Of a DNA stretch of 64,000 nt, positions 45,373 to 53,856 are shown piece after piece. Position numbers and translations under genes: made by a program. Below the pieces are notes generated by a model, which made no database searches, was not told the origin of the DNA, and saw only the letters and a program-made list of their open reading frames with translations. The stretch spans positions 372,001-436,000 of the forward strand of contig NZ_JAUEPH010000001.1 of assembly GCF_030403435.1 (NCBI RefSeq). Reading direction: 5' to 3'. The stretch comes from Algoriphagus sediminis (GTDB taxonomy: Bacteria; Bacteroidota; Bacteroidia; Cytophagales; Cyclobacteriaceae). Within the stretch, counting starts at the first letter, position 1, and the number at the start of each line of letters is the position of its first letter.

Positions 45373-47442
45373 ATGAGCGACAAGAATAAAAACAAAAAGT
45401 TCGTACCTAAAGCACCTCAACAAAAGCCAAACTTCCAGATTTGGTTGATCGTGGCAGCAGTTGTGGTTTTACTCGGTCTTACTTGGATTCAACAAAGAAA
45501 TTCAACGATCGATATCACTAAGAATCGTTTTGAACAGATGTACAAGGCTGAAGATATAGCCAATGTAACTCTGGTAAAAAATATGGATCGGGTGGATATC
45601 ACTCTGAAACCCTCAGCTCTTGCTGAGACCAAATATAAAGAGGAATTAGAGGCGAATTCTGCCTTCTACGATCCGTCTGGCCCACATTACTCACTTCAAG
45701 TGGCTTCTACAGAAACCTTTGCTGCAGATTATAAGGCACTGGAAGAAACCCGTGACGAAAATAACAGGCTTGGTTATAAAGTAACCACAGAGGAAAACTG
45801 GACAAGCTATTTTGGAAGCTTTGGCTTTTTAATACTTCTGTTTGTTTTCTTCTGGTTTATGATGAGAAGAATGGCTGGCCCATCTGGTCCTGGCGGACAA
45901 ATCTTTAATGTTGGGAAATCTAAAGCTCAACTATTCGATGCCGAAAACAAAGTCAAAATTACTTTTGACAATGTGGCAGGTCTCGATGAAGCAAAGGAGG
46001 AAGTTCAGGAAATTGTAGAATTCCTGAAGAATCCTGGAAAATTCACCAAACTAGGAGGTAAAATTCCTAAAGGAGCCTTGCTAGTAGGACCTCCGGGAAC
46101 GGGTAAGACTCTTTTGGCAAAAGCCGTAGCTGGTGAAGCAGGAGTACCGTTCTTCACACTTTCGGGATCTGACTTCGTGGAGATGTTCGTAGGTGTCGGT
46201 GCAGCCAGGGTTCGTGACCTATTTAAGCAAGCAAAAGAAAAGGCTCCTTGTATCATCTTTATAGATGAGATTGACGCTATCGGTAGATCGAGAGGTAAAG
46301 GTCAAATGCCGGGCTCAAATGACGAGAGAGAAAATACTTTGAACTCGCTCCTAGTAGAAATGGATGGTTTCGGTACTGATACCGGAGTTATCGTCATCGC
46401 GGCTACAAACCGACCTGATGTTTTGGATAATGCACTCTTAAGACCAGGTCGATTTGATAGACAAATATCTATTGACAAGCCAGATATCGTTGGGAGAGAA
46501 GCCATCTTTAAGGTTCACTTGAAGCCAATCAAAAGCTCAGACGATGTGGATCCTAAAAAATTGGCAGCTCAAACTCCAGGGTTTGCAGGTGCCGAAATCG
46601 CCAACGTATGTAATGAAGCAGCATTGATAGCCGCAAGAAGAAATAAAAAAGCGGTGGATATGCAGGATTTCCAGGATGCGGTGGATCGTGTGATTGGAGG
46701 CCTGGAGAAGAAGAATAAGATCATTTCTCCCGAGGAGAAAAAAATTGTAGCATATCACGAGGCCGGCCACGCCGTAGCGGGGTGGTATCTTGAGCATGCG
46801 GATCCATTAGTTAAGGTGAGTATAGTTCCTAGAGGAGTTGCAGCTTTGGGCTACGCCCAATATCTACCTAAAGAGCAATTTCTGTATCAGACCGAGCAGC
46901 TTATGGATGAAATGTGCATGACTCTCGGTGGTAGAGCTGCAGAAGAAATCATCTTCGGAAAAATCTCGACCGGTGCACTTTCTGATCTTGAGAGGGTGAC
47001 AAAAATGGCCTACAGCATCGTCTCGGTTTACGGGATGAATGATAAAATAGGAAATGTGTCATTCTATGATTCAAAGAATGATGGTTACAAAATGACCAAA
47101 CCCTATTCGGATACCACTGCAGAGACGATCGATGAGGAGGTGAGAAAATTAATCCTTTCAGCTTATGAAAGAACAAAAGCCCTTCTCACAGAGAGAAAGA
47201 AAGAACTAGAAATTCTTGCAAAAGAACTTCTGGAAAAAGAGATCCTTTTCCAGTCTGATCTTGAAAGCCTGATCGGAAAGCGGCCTTTTGCCCGGGAAAC
47301 AACCTACCAGGCTTTTACCAACAAGGTGGATAAGGAAGCTGATAAAAAAGAGGAACCGGCAGAGGTAAAAGACGAGGATAAAGATTCAAATGACTCGAGT
47401 TCCGAATCAGATAAAATAGAAGTTCCCGAAGCTAAAGCTTAA
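45373..47442 (+). CDS. ftsH: ATP-dependent zinc metalloprotease FtsH
   Basis: 689 residues. Two transmembrane helices (about 26-41 and 151-167) flank a short periplasmic domain. The AAA module has Walker A GPPGTGKT at 239-246 and Walker B ending in DEID (298-301), with the [16 protein letters not shown]. The zinc site is HEAGH at 462-466. The last 30 residues are an acidic Lys/Glu/Asp/Ser-rich tail. This membrane hexamer degrades misassembled membrane proteins and short-lived regulators such as LpxC in other bacteria. A strong terminator follows. Confidence 0.97.
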   Translation: MSDKNKNKKFVPKAPQQKPNFQIWLIVAAVVVLLGLTWIQQRNSTIDITKNRFEQMYKAEDIANVTLVKNMDRVDITLKPSALAETKYKEELEANSAFYDPSGPHYSLQVASTETFAADYKALEETRDENNRLGYKVTTEENWTSYFGSFGFLILLFVFFWFMMRRMAGPSGPGGQIFNVGKSKAQLFDAENKVKITFDNVAGLDEAKEEVQEIVEFLKNPGKFTKLGGKIPKGALLVGPPGTGKTLLAKAVAGEAGVPFFTLSGSDFVEMFVGVGAARVRDLFKQAKEKAPCIIFIDEIDAIGRSRGKGQMPGSNDERENTLNSLLVEMDGFGTDTGVIVIAATNRPDVLDNALLRPGRFDRQISIDKPDIVGREAIFKVHLKPIKSSDDVDPKKLAAQTPGFAGAEIANVCNEAALIAARRNKKAVDMQDFQDAVDRVIGGLEKKNKIISPEEKKIVAYHEAGHAVAGWYLEHADPLVKVSIVPRGVAALGYAQYLPKEQFLYQTEQLMDEMCMTLGGRAAEEIIFGKISTGALSDLERVTKMAYSIVSVYGMNDKIGNVSFYDSKNDGYKMTKPYSDTTAETIDEEVRKLILSAYERTKALLTERKKELEILAKELLEKEILFQSDLESLIGKRPFARETTYQAFTNKVDKEADKKEEPAEVKDEDKDSNDSSSESDKIEVPEAKA

Positions 47443-47458
47443 ACCCCAAAAATTAAGA

Positions 47459-47482
47459 AGCCCCAATCACGGGGCTTTTTTT
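47459..47482 (+). terminator. Rho-independent terminator after ftsH
   Basis: AGCCCC-AATCAC-GGGGCT followed by a T7 run. Confidence 0.92.
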
Positions 47483-47496
47483 ATGCGCTGAAAAGC

Positions 47497-47504
47497 TATC
47501 TTTG
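47497..47504 (+). promoter_or_regulatory. -7 element immediately upstream of lpxH
   Basis: TATCTTTG fits TAnnTTTG and ends 3 bases before the ATG at 47508, so transcription would begin at or very near the start codon. The -33 position falls in the T-run of the ftsH terminator. Confidence 0.4.
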
Positions 47505-47507
47505 GGC

Positions 47508-48284
47508 ATGCTTAAAGAATCTCTGGATTTCTCACTAGATGGCAAGAGTTTATATTTTGCTTCGGATTTTCACTTAGGGGCTCCGGATTTTACCACTTCC
47601 AAGGAACGAGAAAGGAAAATAATTCGATGGCTCGATAGTATATCGAATGATGCCAGAGCCATCTTTTTAGTCGGAGATATCTTTGACTTTTGGTTTGAAT
47701 ATGAGGAAGTGATCCCAAAAGGTTTTATTCCTTTTATTTCTAAGATATCCGAACTCCGAGACAAAAATATTCCTATCTATTTTTTCACTGGAAATCATGA
47801 CCTCTGGATGAAATCCTATTTCACCGAAGAGCTTGGAATTCCTGTATTTCATAATCCTATTTTTGTGAAAGCAGACGGATTTACTATGATGGTTGGCCAT
47901 GGCGATGGATTAGGCCCAGGTGATGAATCTTACAAGCTGCTAAAAAAGATATTTACCAATCCAGTCTCAAGGTGGCTATTCAAATGGTTTCATCCCGATT
48001 TAGGTATTAAGCTTGCGAAAGCCTGGTCCGGAAAAAGTAGAGTCTCCAATCTGGAAAAAAACGAAGGGGAATTTTTGGGAGAAAATGAGTGGCTTTGGCA
48101 GTACTGCCAAGAAGTAGAGAAGCAGAGTCACCATGATTTTTATATTTTTGGGCATAGGCACCTACCACTAGACTTGCCTGTTGGAGAATCTGCACGGTAT
48201 TTTAATCTTGGAGAATGGGTGGGCCAAAATACTTTTCTTAAGATCAATGCACAAGGTGCAAGTCTCTCAGAATTCAAGGGATGA
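47508..48284 (+). CDS. lpxH: UDP-2,3-diacylglucosamine diphosphatase (LpxH-like)
   Basis: 258 residues from ATG 47508 (an in-frame TTG at 47502 would add two residues). The calcineurin-like metallophosphoesterase motifs are complete: FASDFHLGAPD, VGDIFDFW, TGNHDLW, VGHGDG and IFGHRH. The protein is the best LpxH candidate in the window and would release UMP from UDP-diacylglucosamine in lipid A synthesis at the inner membrane. Its stop overlaps the start of the next gene (ATGA). Confidence 0.88.
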   Translation: MLKESLDFSLDGKSLYFASDFHLGAPDFTTSKERERKIIRWLDSISNDARAIFLVGDIFDFWFEYEEVIPKGFIPFISKISELRDKNIPIYFFTGNHDLWMKSYFTEELGIPVFHNPIFVKADGFTMMVGHGDGLGPGDESYKLLKKIFTNPVSRWLFKWFHPDLGIKLAKAWSGKSRVSNLEKNEGEFLGENEWLWQYCQEVEKQSHHDFYIFGHRHLPLDLPVGESARYFNLGEWVGQNTFLKINAQGASLSEFKG

Positions 48285-49114
48285 AAACTAGAGTTCTTTA
48301 TTTAATCATTTTGCTTTTCAGCTATCGAATGGGACATGCACAGCAGGTACTCCCCGATCCGATCACTGAAATTCCTATTCCCTACGTGGATTTGATTTCA
48401 TTTGACACCAGAGATCAATTATTTGCGTCAACCACTTCAGGAGACATTTATATGTTCGATTCAAAGGGAATCGAGGTAAACCTTTATTCTCCTGAAAGGC
48501 AGGGCCGGCTATCTCAGTTAGAAGCTTCATGGACTGCCAACATATTCTCCTTTTCAGCCGATTTGCAAGAATACAGACTGTTCGATCGATTCTTAAACCC
48601 ACTTTCCGATAAAGGTTTTCTTCTGAATGATGTTTCTCTTGCCAAAGCAGCCACCTTAGGGAATAATAATATCCTTTGGGTTTGGGATGAGTCAGATATG
48701 AGTCTAAAGATTTTGGATTATCGCAGAAATCTTGTTTTACAAAACCAACCCCTCAATTTGATTCTGGATAATGCGGATGAGCTGCAAGTAGCCGAAATCC
48801 GTGAATTCAAGAATCGGCTTTTTATGAATATTCCAAAAGACGGAATTTACCTTTTCGATAATCAGGGAAACTTAATTCAAAAAATAAAGCTGAAAATCGA
48901 CCAGAGACTTTGCCTTTATAAGGAATACTTGTTTTGGGTTCAGGAAGACGATTTAATGGTGTATTCTTTTTCTACCCAGGCAATATTCAAAATGGCAAAA
49001 CTTCCAAACTCAAATATCAAATACTTGCAAATGAGTCAAAACCGATTGGCTTTGGTTGAAGAAGATAAAATTATATTGTACCCATTACCTTTCTGGATTG
49101 GGAATCTGAAATAA
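48281..49114 (+). CDS. Exported hypothetical protein with propeller-like repeats
   Basis: 277 residues with a signal peptide (cleavage near GHAQQ, residue 21). The sequence is regular beta-structure with short repeats such as FDTRDQLFASTTSGDIYMFDSKG and NIPKDGIYLFDNQGNLIQKIK, suggesting a small NHL/YncE-like propeller in the periplasm. No catalytic motif is seen. It is translationally coupled to lpxH, a link that appears conserved in relatives as far as I recall, but the role is unknown. Confidence 0.7.
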   Translation: MKTRVLYLIILLFSYRMGHAQQVLPDPITEIPIPYVDLISFDTRDQLFASTTSGDIYMFDSKGIEVNLYSPERQGRLSQLEASWTANIFSFSADLQEYRLFDRFLNPLSDKGFLLNDVSLAKAATLGNNNILWVWDESDMSLKILDYRRNLVLQNQPLNLILDNADELQVAEIREFKNRLFMNIPKDGIYLFDNQGNLIQKIKLKIDQRLCLYKEYLFWVQEDDLMVYSFSTQAIFKMAKLPNSNIKYLQMSQNRLALVEEDKIILYPLPFWIGNLK

Positions 49115-49141
49115 AAAAAGCGAACCCCTGGAGTTCGCTTT
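49113..49141 (-). terminator. Terminator after the FKBP gene
   Basis: AAAGCGAAC and GTTCGCTTT pair around a 7-nt loop (49117-49141). The long T-run is on the minus strand, so it terminates the FKBP gene and perhaps weakly the propeller gene on the plus strand. Confidence 0.85.
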
Positions 49142-49163
49142 GCTAGAATATTTGAATAGTATT

Positions 49164-49592
49164 TTACTGGTTGATCTCAACTAGTTCAATTTCAAAAATC
49201 AAATCTTTACCTGCCAGTTGATGGTTAGCATCAAGAGTAATCTTTTTCTCATCAACATGAGTAACTGTCACAGGCATTGGTTGTCCATTTCCACCTTGTA
49301 AAGTCAGCTGAATACCCACTTCTGGTTTGATGTCTGCTGGAACTTGTTCGATGGGCACATCGATCATCATATCATCTCTTCTTTCCCCATAAGCTTCATT
49401 AGAAGGAATTGTCACAGTTTTCTTATCTCCGATATTCATTCCATGTACCGCAGCATCGAATCCTTTGATCATATTTCCGTCGCCGAGGGTAAATCCCAAT
49501 GGGTTTCTCGATACGGAAGAGTCAAACACAGTTCCATCTTCTAGTTTGCCAGTGTAATGTACCTGAACGGCATCCCCTTTTTTAGCTTGCAT
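49164..49592 (-). CDS. FKBP-type peptidyl-prolyl isomerase, SlyD-like
   Basis: 142 residues. The FKBP core (VQVHYTGKLEDGTVFDSS, GFDAAVHGMNIGDKKTVTIP) is interrupted by an insert-in-flap domain (about 75-125), as in SlyD. The His/Cys-rich nickel-binding tail of E. coli SlyD is missing. It catalyses prolyl isomerisation and acts as a chaperone in the cytoplasm. A -7 element TACTTTTG (minus strand, 49619-49626) lies 26 bases before the ATG. Confidence 0.9.
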   Translation of the reverse strand: MQAKKGDAVQVHYTGKLEDGTVFDSSVSRNPLGFTLGDGNMIKGFDAAVHGMNIGDKKTVTIPSNEAYGERRDDMMIDVPIEQVPADIKPEVGIQLTLQGGNGQPMPVTVTHVDEKKITLDANHQLAGKDLIFEIELVEINQ

Positions 49593-49618
49593 CTTATATG
49601 TTCATTTTTTGTGAGGCA

Positions 49619-49626
49619 CAAAAGTA
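49619..49626 (-). promoter_or_regulatory. -7 element for the FKBP gene
   Basis: On the minus strand TACTTTTG is an exact TAnnTTTG match placed for a leader of about 20 bases. Confidence 0.45.
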
Positions 49627-49695
49627 GGAATTATTAGCGCAGGGAAAAAGTAAGCCTCCGTCTTCCTTAAAAAGTGTCCGTTCATATGATAATTA

Positions 49696-49711
49696 TGTAC
49701 GAAAATGTACA
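49696..49711. repeat. Inverted repeat TGTAC-N6-GTACA
   Basis: Short dyad 81 bases before the response-regulator start. It could bind a dimeric regulator, but nothing links it to a known consensus. Confidence 0.3.
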
Positions 49712-49791
49712 CTAATTTTTATGAAAACCAGCGACTAGGGCTTAAATTACCATTGGCACTATTTTCCCACCTAGTAAAGAAAACAACAACC

Positions 49792-51174
49792 ATGGAAAGT
49801 CAGAATTTAGGAAGAATACTCATAATTGATGATAACGAGGACCTGCTCTTTGCTGCTAAAATGCTACTTAAAAAGCATGCAAAGGAAGTTATGATTGAAA
49901 AGGATCCAAGACGAATCCCTTTCCTAGTAAATAATAATTCATATGACGTAATCTTATTGGATATGAATTTTCGGGAGGATACCACCTCCGGAAAGGAAGG
50001 CTTCCACTGGCTAAAAGAAATCAAGAAAATTGATCCAAGTGCAGTGGTTATTTTGATTACAGCATTTGGTGATGTTGAGATGGCTGTTCAGGCTCTTAAG
50101 GAAGGAGCTACGGATTTCATTCTGAAACCCTGGCAAAATGAAAAATTGATTGCCACGCTTTCATCTGCGGTGAGATTGAAAGAAAGCTACAAGGAAGTAG
50201 AAAAGCTGAATACTAAGCAGAAACAACTTCAATCTGACATGAAGAAGCCCTATTCCGAGATCATCGGACAAAGCGCTTCCATGAAAAATATCTTCTCCAT
50301 TATTGACAAAGTAGCTCAAACGGATGCGAATATTCTGATTCTTGGTGAGAATGGTACTGGTAAGGAGCTCATAGCTCGAGCAATCCATGACCGATCGATG
50401 AGAAAGGATGAAATTTTCGTAGGTGTAGATATGGGTGCCATCACCGAAAGCCTCTTTGAAAGTGAGCTTTTTGGTCATAAAAGAGGATCCTTCACAGATG
50501 CCAAAGAAGACCGCGCTGGTCGATTTGAAGTGGCGGATAATGGAACCCTATTTTTGGATGAAATTGGGAACCTATCACTCCCCTTACAATCGAAACTTTT
50601 GACCGTACTTCAGAAAAGGGAAGTGACCAGAATAGGAACGAATAAGCCTATTTCCGTAGACATAAGATTGATTTGTGCAACAAATATGCACCTCCATGAG
50701 ATGGTAATGGAGAACACTTTCCGACAGGACTTACTCTATCGGATCAACACAGTGGAGATTTTCCTTCCGCCATTAAGAGACAGAACGGATGATATTCCAC
50801 TTTTAGCGAATCATTTTCTAAAGGTATATGCACAGAAGTACAGAAAAACCTTTGAAGGTTTTACCGAATCTGGAATGGAGCTACTTCAGCGATACCCTTG
50901 GCCTGGTAATATCAGAGAATTGCAGCATGCTATTGAGCGTGCCATTATCATGGCAGAAGGGGATAAACTAGACTCCAGAGACTTCTTCTTCCTATCTGCA
51001 AAACCCTCTTCTGAAAAAGCACCTACATCTACCACATTAAACCTAGATGATATGGAAAGGACCACTATTCAGAGAGCTATAGACAAAAATGGTGGTAATA
51101 TCTCCAAGGCAGCAAAAGAGCTGGGACTGACTCGCGCTTCACTTTATAGAAGACTGGAAAAGTATGGACTATAA
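49792..51174 (+). CDS. Sigma-54-dependent response regulator (NtrC family)
   Basis: 460 residues from ATG 49792. An upstream ATG at 49705 in frame would add 29 unconserved residues; the receiver domain begins right after 49792 ([13 protein letters not shown]). Receiver phospho-acceptor D57 lies in ILLDMNF. The AAA+ domain (about 160-390) has Walker A GENGTGKE. The sigma-54 contact loop reads [13 protein letters not shown] where most family members have GAFTGA. The C-terminal Fis-type helix-turn-helix is [20 protein letters not shown]. It would activate RpoN promoters when phosphorylated by the adjacent kinase. The stop overlaps the kinase start by 11 bases. Confidence 0.92.
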   Translation: MESQNLGRILIIDDNEDLLFAAKMLLKKHAKEVMIEKDPRRIPFLVNNNSYDVILLDMNFREDTTSGKEGFHWLKEIKKIDPSAVVILITAFGDVEMAVQALKEGATDFILKPWQNEKLIATLSSAVRLKESYKEVEKLNTKQKQLQSDMKKPYSEIIGQSASMKNIFSIIDKVAQTDANILILGENGTGKELIARAIHDRSMRKDEIFVGVDMGAITESLFESELFGHKRGSFTDAKEDRAGRFEVADNGTLFLDEIGNLSLPLQSKLLTVLQKREVTRIGTNKPISVDIRLICATNMHLHEMVMENTFRQDLLYRINTVEIFLPPLRDRTDDIPLLANHFLKVYAQKYRKTFEGFTESGMELLQRYPWPGNIRELQHAIERAIIMAEGDKLDSRDFFFLSAKPSSEKAPTSTTLNLDDMERTTIQRAIDKNGGNISKAAKELGLTRASLYRRLEKYGL

Positions 51175-52507
51175 AGTAGGAATGCTCGGGAGGATTGCCC
51201 TGCTGGCAGCCTCTCTTTTTGGTCTGGCTTATACCATTTTTGATTCATGGGGAGGATTTATTATCTCCCTATTTATCGTCCTGGTTGTCATCCAGATAGT
51301 ATTTCTCTTGCGCTATTCAGAAAGCTCTTTTAAAAAGGTTCGGGTCTTCCTTGATAACATTAAAGAGAACAAATACAGTCAGCTCTATCCAGTAAAATTT
51401 GACGGGTCTGAGACAGATGATTTACATATTGAGTTTAACGCCATTCTGGCAAAGCTAAAAGAGGACCAATCTGAGAAAGAAGCAAACTCACAATTTTTCA
51501 AGTCTGTTTTTAAGCATTTGAGCATCGGGCTCCTGACTTTTGGTGAAGACGGAGAGATTACCTTGATCAATACCGCAGCTAAAAGAATTCTAAATGTGAG
51601 TGAGCTGAAGAATATTTCTGATATGGCTTCCATCAATAAAGAGCTTAACCTCGCAATAGAGAATCTACGGACAGGAGGTAGTGAACTCGTAAAAATAGCC
51701 CATCCGGACGGCATCATGCAGCTCTCCGTGTATGTGATTGAACTGCTAATGCGAGGAGAAAAATTTAAGCTGGTTTCACTCCAAAACATTCAGTCAGAAC
51801 TTGAGGAAAAAGAAATGGAAGCCTGGCAAAATCTTGTGAAAATTTTGACCCATGAAATCATGAATTCTATCACTCCTATTTCTTCTCTGGCCGGAACCAT
51901 CAGGGATGATATGGAATCAAAACTGGAGCAGGTGGAAGATGTGACCCAATCCGATATGGAAGATTATCTGATGGGAATTAATACGATTGAAAAGCGATCA
52001 GAGGGCTTAACGAATTTCGTCGCTGACTTTAGAAGTCTCGCTCATATCCCTGCTCCAAAATTCACGAGTATCTCCATTTCAAAGCTTTTCGATCAATTGC
52101 AAGTTTTGCTCCAGCATCAGCTCGAACAGAAGGGCATCAAATTATCCAAGGAGTTAAATCCATCCGAGCTCATTCTTTTTGGCGATCAAACACAGATTGA
52201 GCAAGTATTGATTAATTTGACTCAAAATGCCATCCAGGCAGTTGAAGATTCCGAGACAAGAAAAATCTGTTTGTCAGCATTCATTGATGAAGCAGGAAAA
52301 ATTATCATAGAAGTGAGAGATAGTGGAAAGGGAATTGATCAGGAAGCTCTGAGCAAGATTTTCATTCCATTTTTTACTACCAAGAAAAAAGGTTCCGGAA
52401 TTGGGCTCAGTTTATCTAAGCAAATCATGCGACGGCATAAGGGAAATATTCAGGTGAAAAGTGCTCCAGGAGAAGGGACTACTTTCAAGTTGATTTTTAA
52501 TGGATAG
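51164..52507 (+). CDS. Sensor histidine kinase (NtrY-like)
   Basis: 447 residues. Two N-terminal membrane helices (about 7-22 and 27-46) are followed by a PAS-like domain (about 115-205), the H-box HEIMNSITPISS with phospho-acceptor H230, the N-box LINLTQNAIQAV, G1 DSGKGI and G2 GSGIGLSL. The sensor portion is very short, with hardly any periplasmic loop, so the signal is probably intracellular or within the membrane. It is paired with the NtrC-type regulator. The signal and regulon are unknown. Confidence 0.92.
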   Translation: MDYKVGMLGRIALLAASLFGLAYTIFDSWGGFIISLFIVLVVIQIVFLLRYSESSFKKVRVFLDNIKENKYSQLYPVKFDGSETDDLHIEFNAILAKLKEDQSEKEANSQFFKSVFKHLSIGLLTFGEDGEITLINTAAKRILNVSELKNISDMASINKELNLAIENLRTGGSELVKIAHPDGIMQLSVYVIELLMRGEKFKLVSLQNIQSELEEKEMEAWQNLVKILTHEIMNSITPISSLAGTIRDDMESKLEQVEDVTQSDMEDYLMGINTIEKRSEGLTNFVADFRSLAHIPAPKFTSISISKLFDQLQVLLQHQLEQKGIKLSKELNPSELILFGDQTQIEQVLINLTQNAIQAVEDSETRKICLSAFIDEAGKIIIEVRDSGKGIDQEALSKIFIPFFTTKKKGSGIGLSLSKQIMRRHKGNIQVKSAPGEGTTFKLIFNG

Positions 52508-52520
52508 TAAATAGCCTAAT

Positions 52521-53780
52521 CTAGTCTATGTCACCAATCAATTTCTCGAAAATCTTGTTTTCCACGTAGCTATTTAGCTGTTTTTTCATTTTCGCAAGAG
52601 AAATATTATGCTCTTTTGATTCGATAAGAAAATATGTTTTCCTTTTCAGAGAATCAGGCGTTTCCTTTGTAAAGTCACCGTTCAATCCAAGCTTTTTCGA
52701 GCGAATCCTCGCTTGAAAACCATTTTGATCTGTTGTACTAAAACTGAAAGAGATCATTGGAACCTCAAAATATATGCATTCATGAATAGTATGAAATCCA
52801 GCTGTTATCACTGCAACATCGGTGTGAGGTAAAATTACCTGTGCATCTACCCATTTGAAGAAATGAATGTTTTCCGGAATCTCAATTACCGGAATCTCAC
52901 TTTTACCTCCTAAACCGACGACCACTTCTAAAGCCTCTGATTTGTAGGCATTTATGATTTTCTCAAGAAAATCTTTCTCTACTGCTTTAAGTGAGCTTAA
53001 AGCGCAATAAACTAAGGGCCTATTTAAAGAACTGATCTTATCGATTAGCTCTTGAAGCCTTTTGGAATCTTCGGGATACTCATCATTTTTTCTTTCTAAA
53101 AACACCATTGGACCAACATAATCTTCCTCTGGCCTGAGATAGTGCTGAAAATCTAACTCAGCCGCGGTTATGTGCAATATCGGAAGCTTTGAAAAGTATA
53201 GATAAGGACCTGGAAAAATGCTTCTGCTATATAAGAATTCATCTTTTTTCAACCCTAGATCTTCAGCTAGGTTAATCAAAAGACTTCTTCTGTCTAGGCC
53301 TTTTTCTTGGAACCTAGCTCTTTGAGCTTTGACAAAATGTTTCAATCTTTTAATACCATAACCTATTGAAAGCATCCATTTGGAGCCCTTAAGCCCTTCA
53401 CCTGGAGAAATATTCTGGTTAGGAAAAGGTGCATCAGGTCTTGTTGGAATGGGTAAAAAGTGATTAAGAATAAACACATCCTTTCCTAGGGAGACGGCCG
53501 AAATAGCATATACCGGGCATTCTATATCAACAATTAATGTATTAACTGCGAGGTTTTGAATTGCGTTTTTATACACCCGTTCATAACCAGAATCTGACTT
53601 GGGATTTAGCCGCATAGAAGGAAGCCTTATAAACTCGTAGTCATAAGGGTTTAACCTTTCCGAAAGATCCATTGAGGAAGCAAAGACGATTTCATGACCA
53701 TGAATTTGCAACCTTCTAGCCATCTCCAAACTCGCATAAAAAAGGCCACGAAGTCCGGTGATTATAATGACTATTTTCAT
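52521..53780 (-). CDS. GT1/MGT-like glycosyltransferase
   Basis: 419 residues from ATG 53780 (a TTG at 53786 would add two). A GT-B layout: N-terminal MKIVIIITGLRGLFYASLEMARRLQIHGHEI, and the nucleotide-binding C-terminal half with PLVYCALSSLK, FFKWVDAQVILPHTDVAVITAGFHTIHECIYFEVPMI. This pattern is that of UDP-glycosyltransferases of macrolide or lipid type. The acceptor is not predictable. It overlaps nothing and stands between the two-component pair and the S9 peptidase; a hairpin terminator for the upstream gene lies in its leader. Confidence 0.82.
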   Translation of the reverse strand: MKIVIIITGLRGLFYASLEMARRLQIHGHEIVFASSMDLSERLNPYDYEFIRLPSMRLNPKSDSGYERVYKNAIQNLAVNTLIVDIECPVYAISAVSLGKDVFILNHFLPIPTRPDAPFPNQNISPGEGLKGSKWMLSIGYGIKRLKHFVKAQRARFQEKGLDRRSLLINLAEDLGLKKDEFLYSRSIFPGPYLYFSKLPILHITAAELDFQHYLRPEEDYVGPMVFLERKNDEYPEDSKRLQELIDKISSLNRPLVYCALSSLKAVEKDFLEKIINAYKSEALEVVVGLGGKSEIPVIEIPENIHFFKWVDAQVILPHTDVAVITAGFHTIHECIYFEVPMISFSFSTTDQNGFQARIRSKKLGLNGDFTKETPDSLKRKTYFLIESKEHNISLAKMKKQLNSYVENKIFEKLIGDID

Positions 53781-53818
53781 TTCCAAAAAAGCAAGGTGAT
53801 TCTATAAACCTAAAGTAA

Positions 53819-53850
53819 TTAAAATGCCCAACTCATCTCTAAGTTGGGCT
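53819..53850 (-). terminator. Terminator after the S9 peptidase
   Basis: GCCCAACT and AGTTGGGC pair around an 8-nt loop, followed on the minus strand by ATTTTAATT. It begins 7 bases after the S9 stop. Confidence 0.75.
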
Positions 53851-53856
53851 TATTGT

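Noticed and set aside
49752..49770. TGGCACTATTTTCCC as a sigma-54 promoter
   Set aside because: The -24 half fits, but the -12 half lacks the needed GC (TTCC for TTGC).
49705..49791. Longer start for the NtrC-type regulator (ATG 49705)
   Set aside because: It would add 29 residues of unlike sequence before the receiver domain, and ATG 49792 directly precedes the conserved beta-1 strand.
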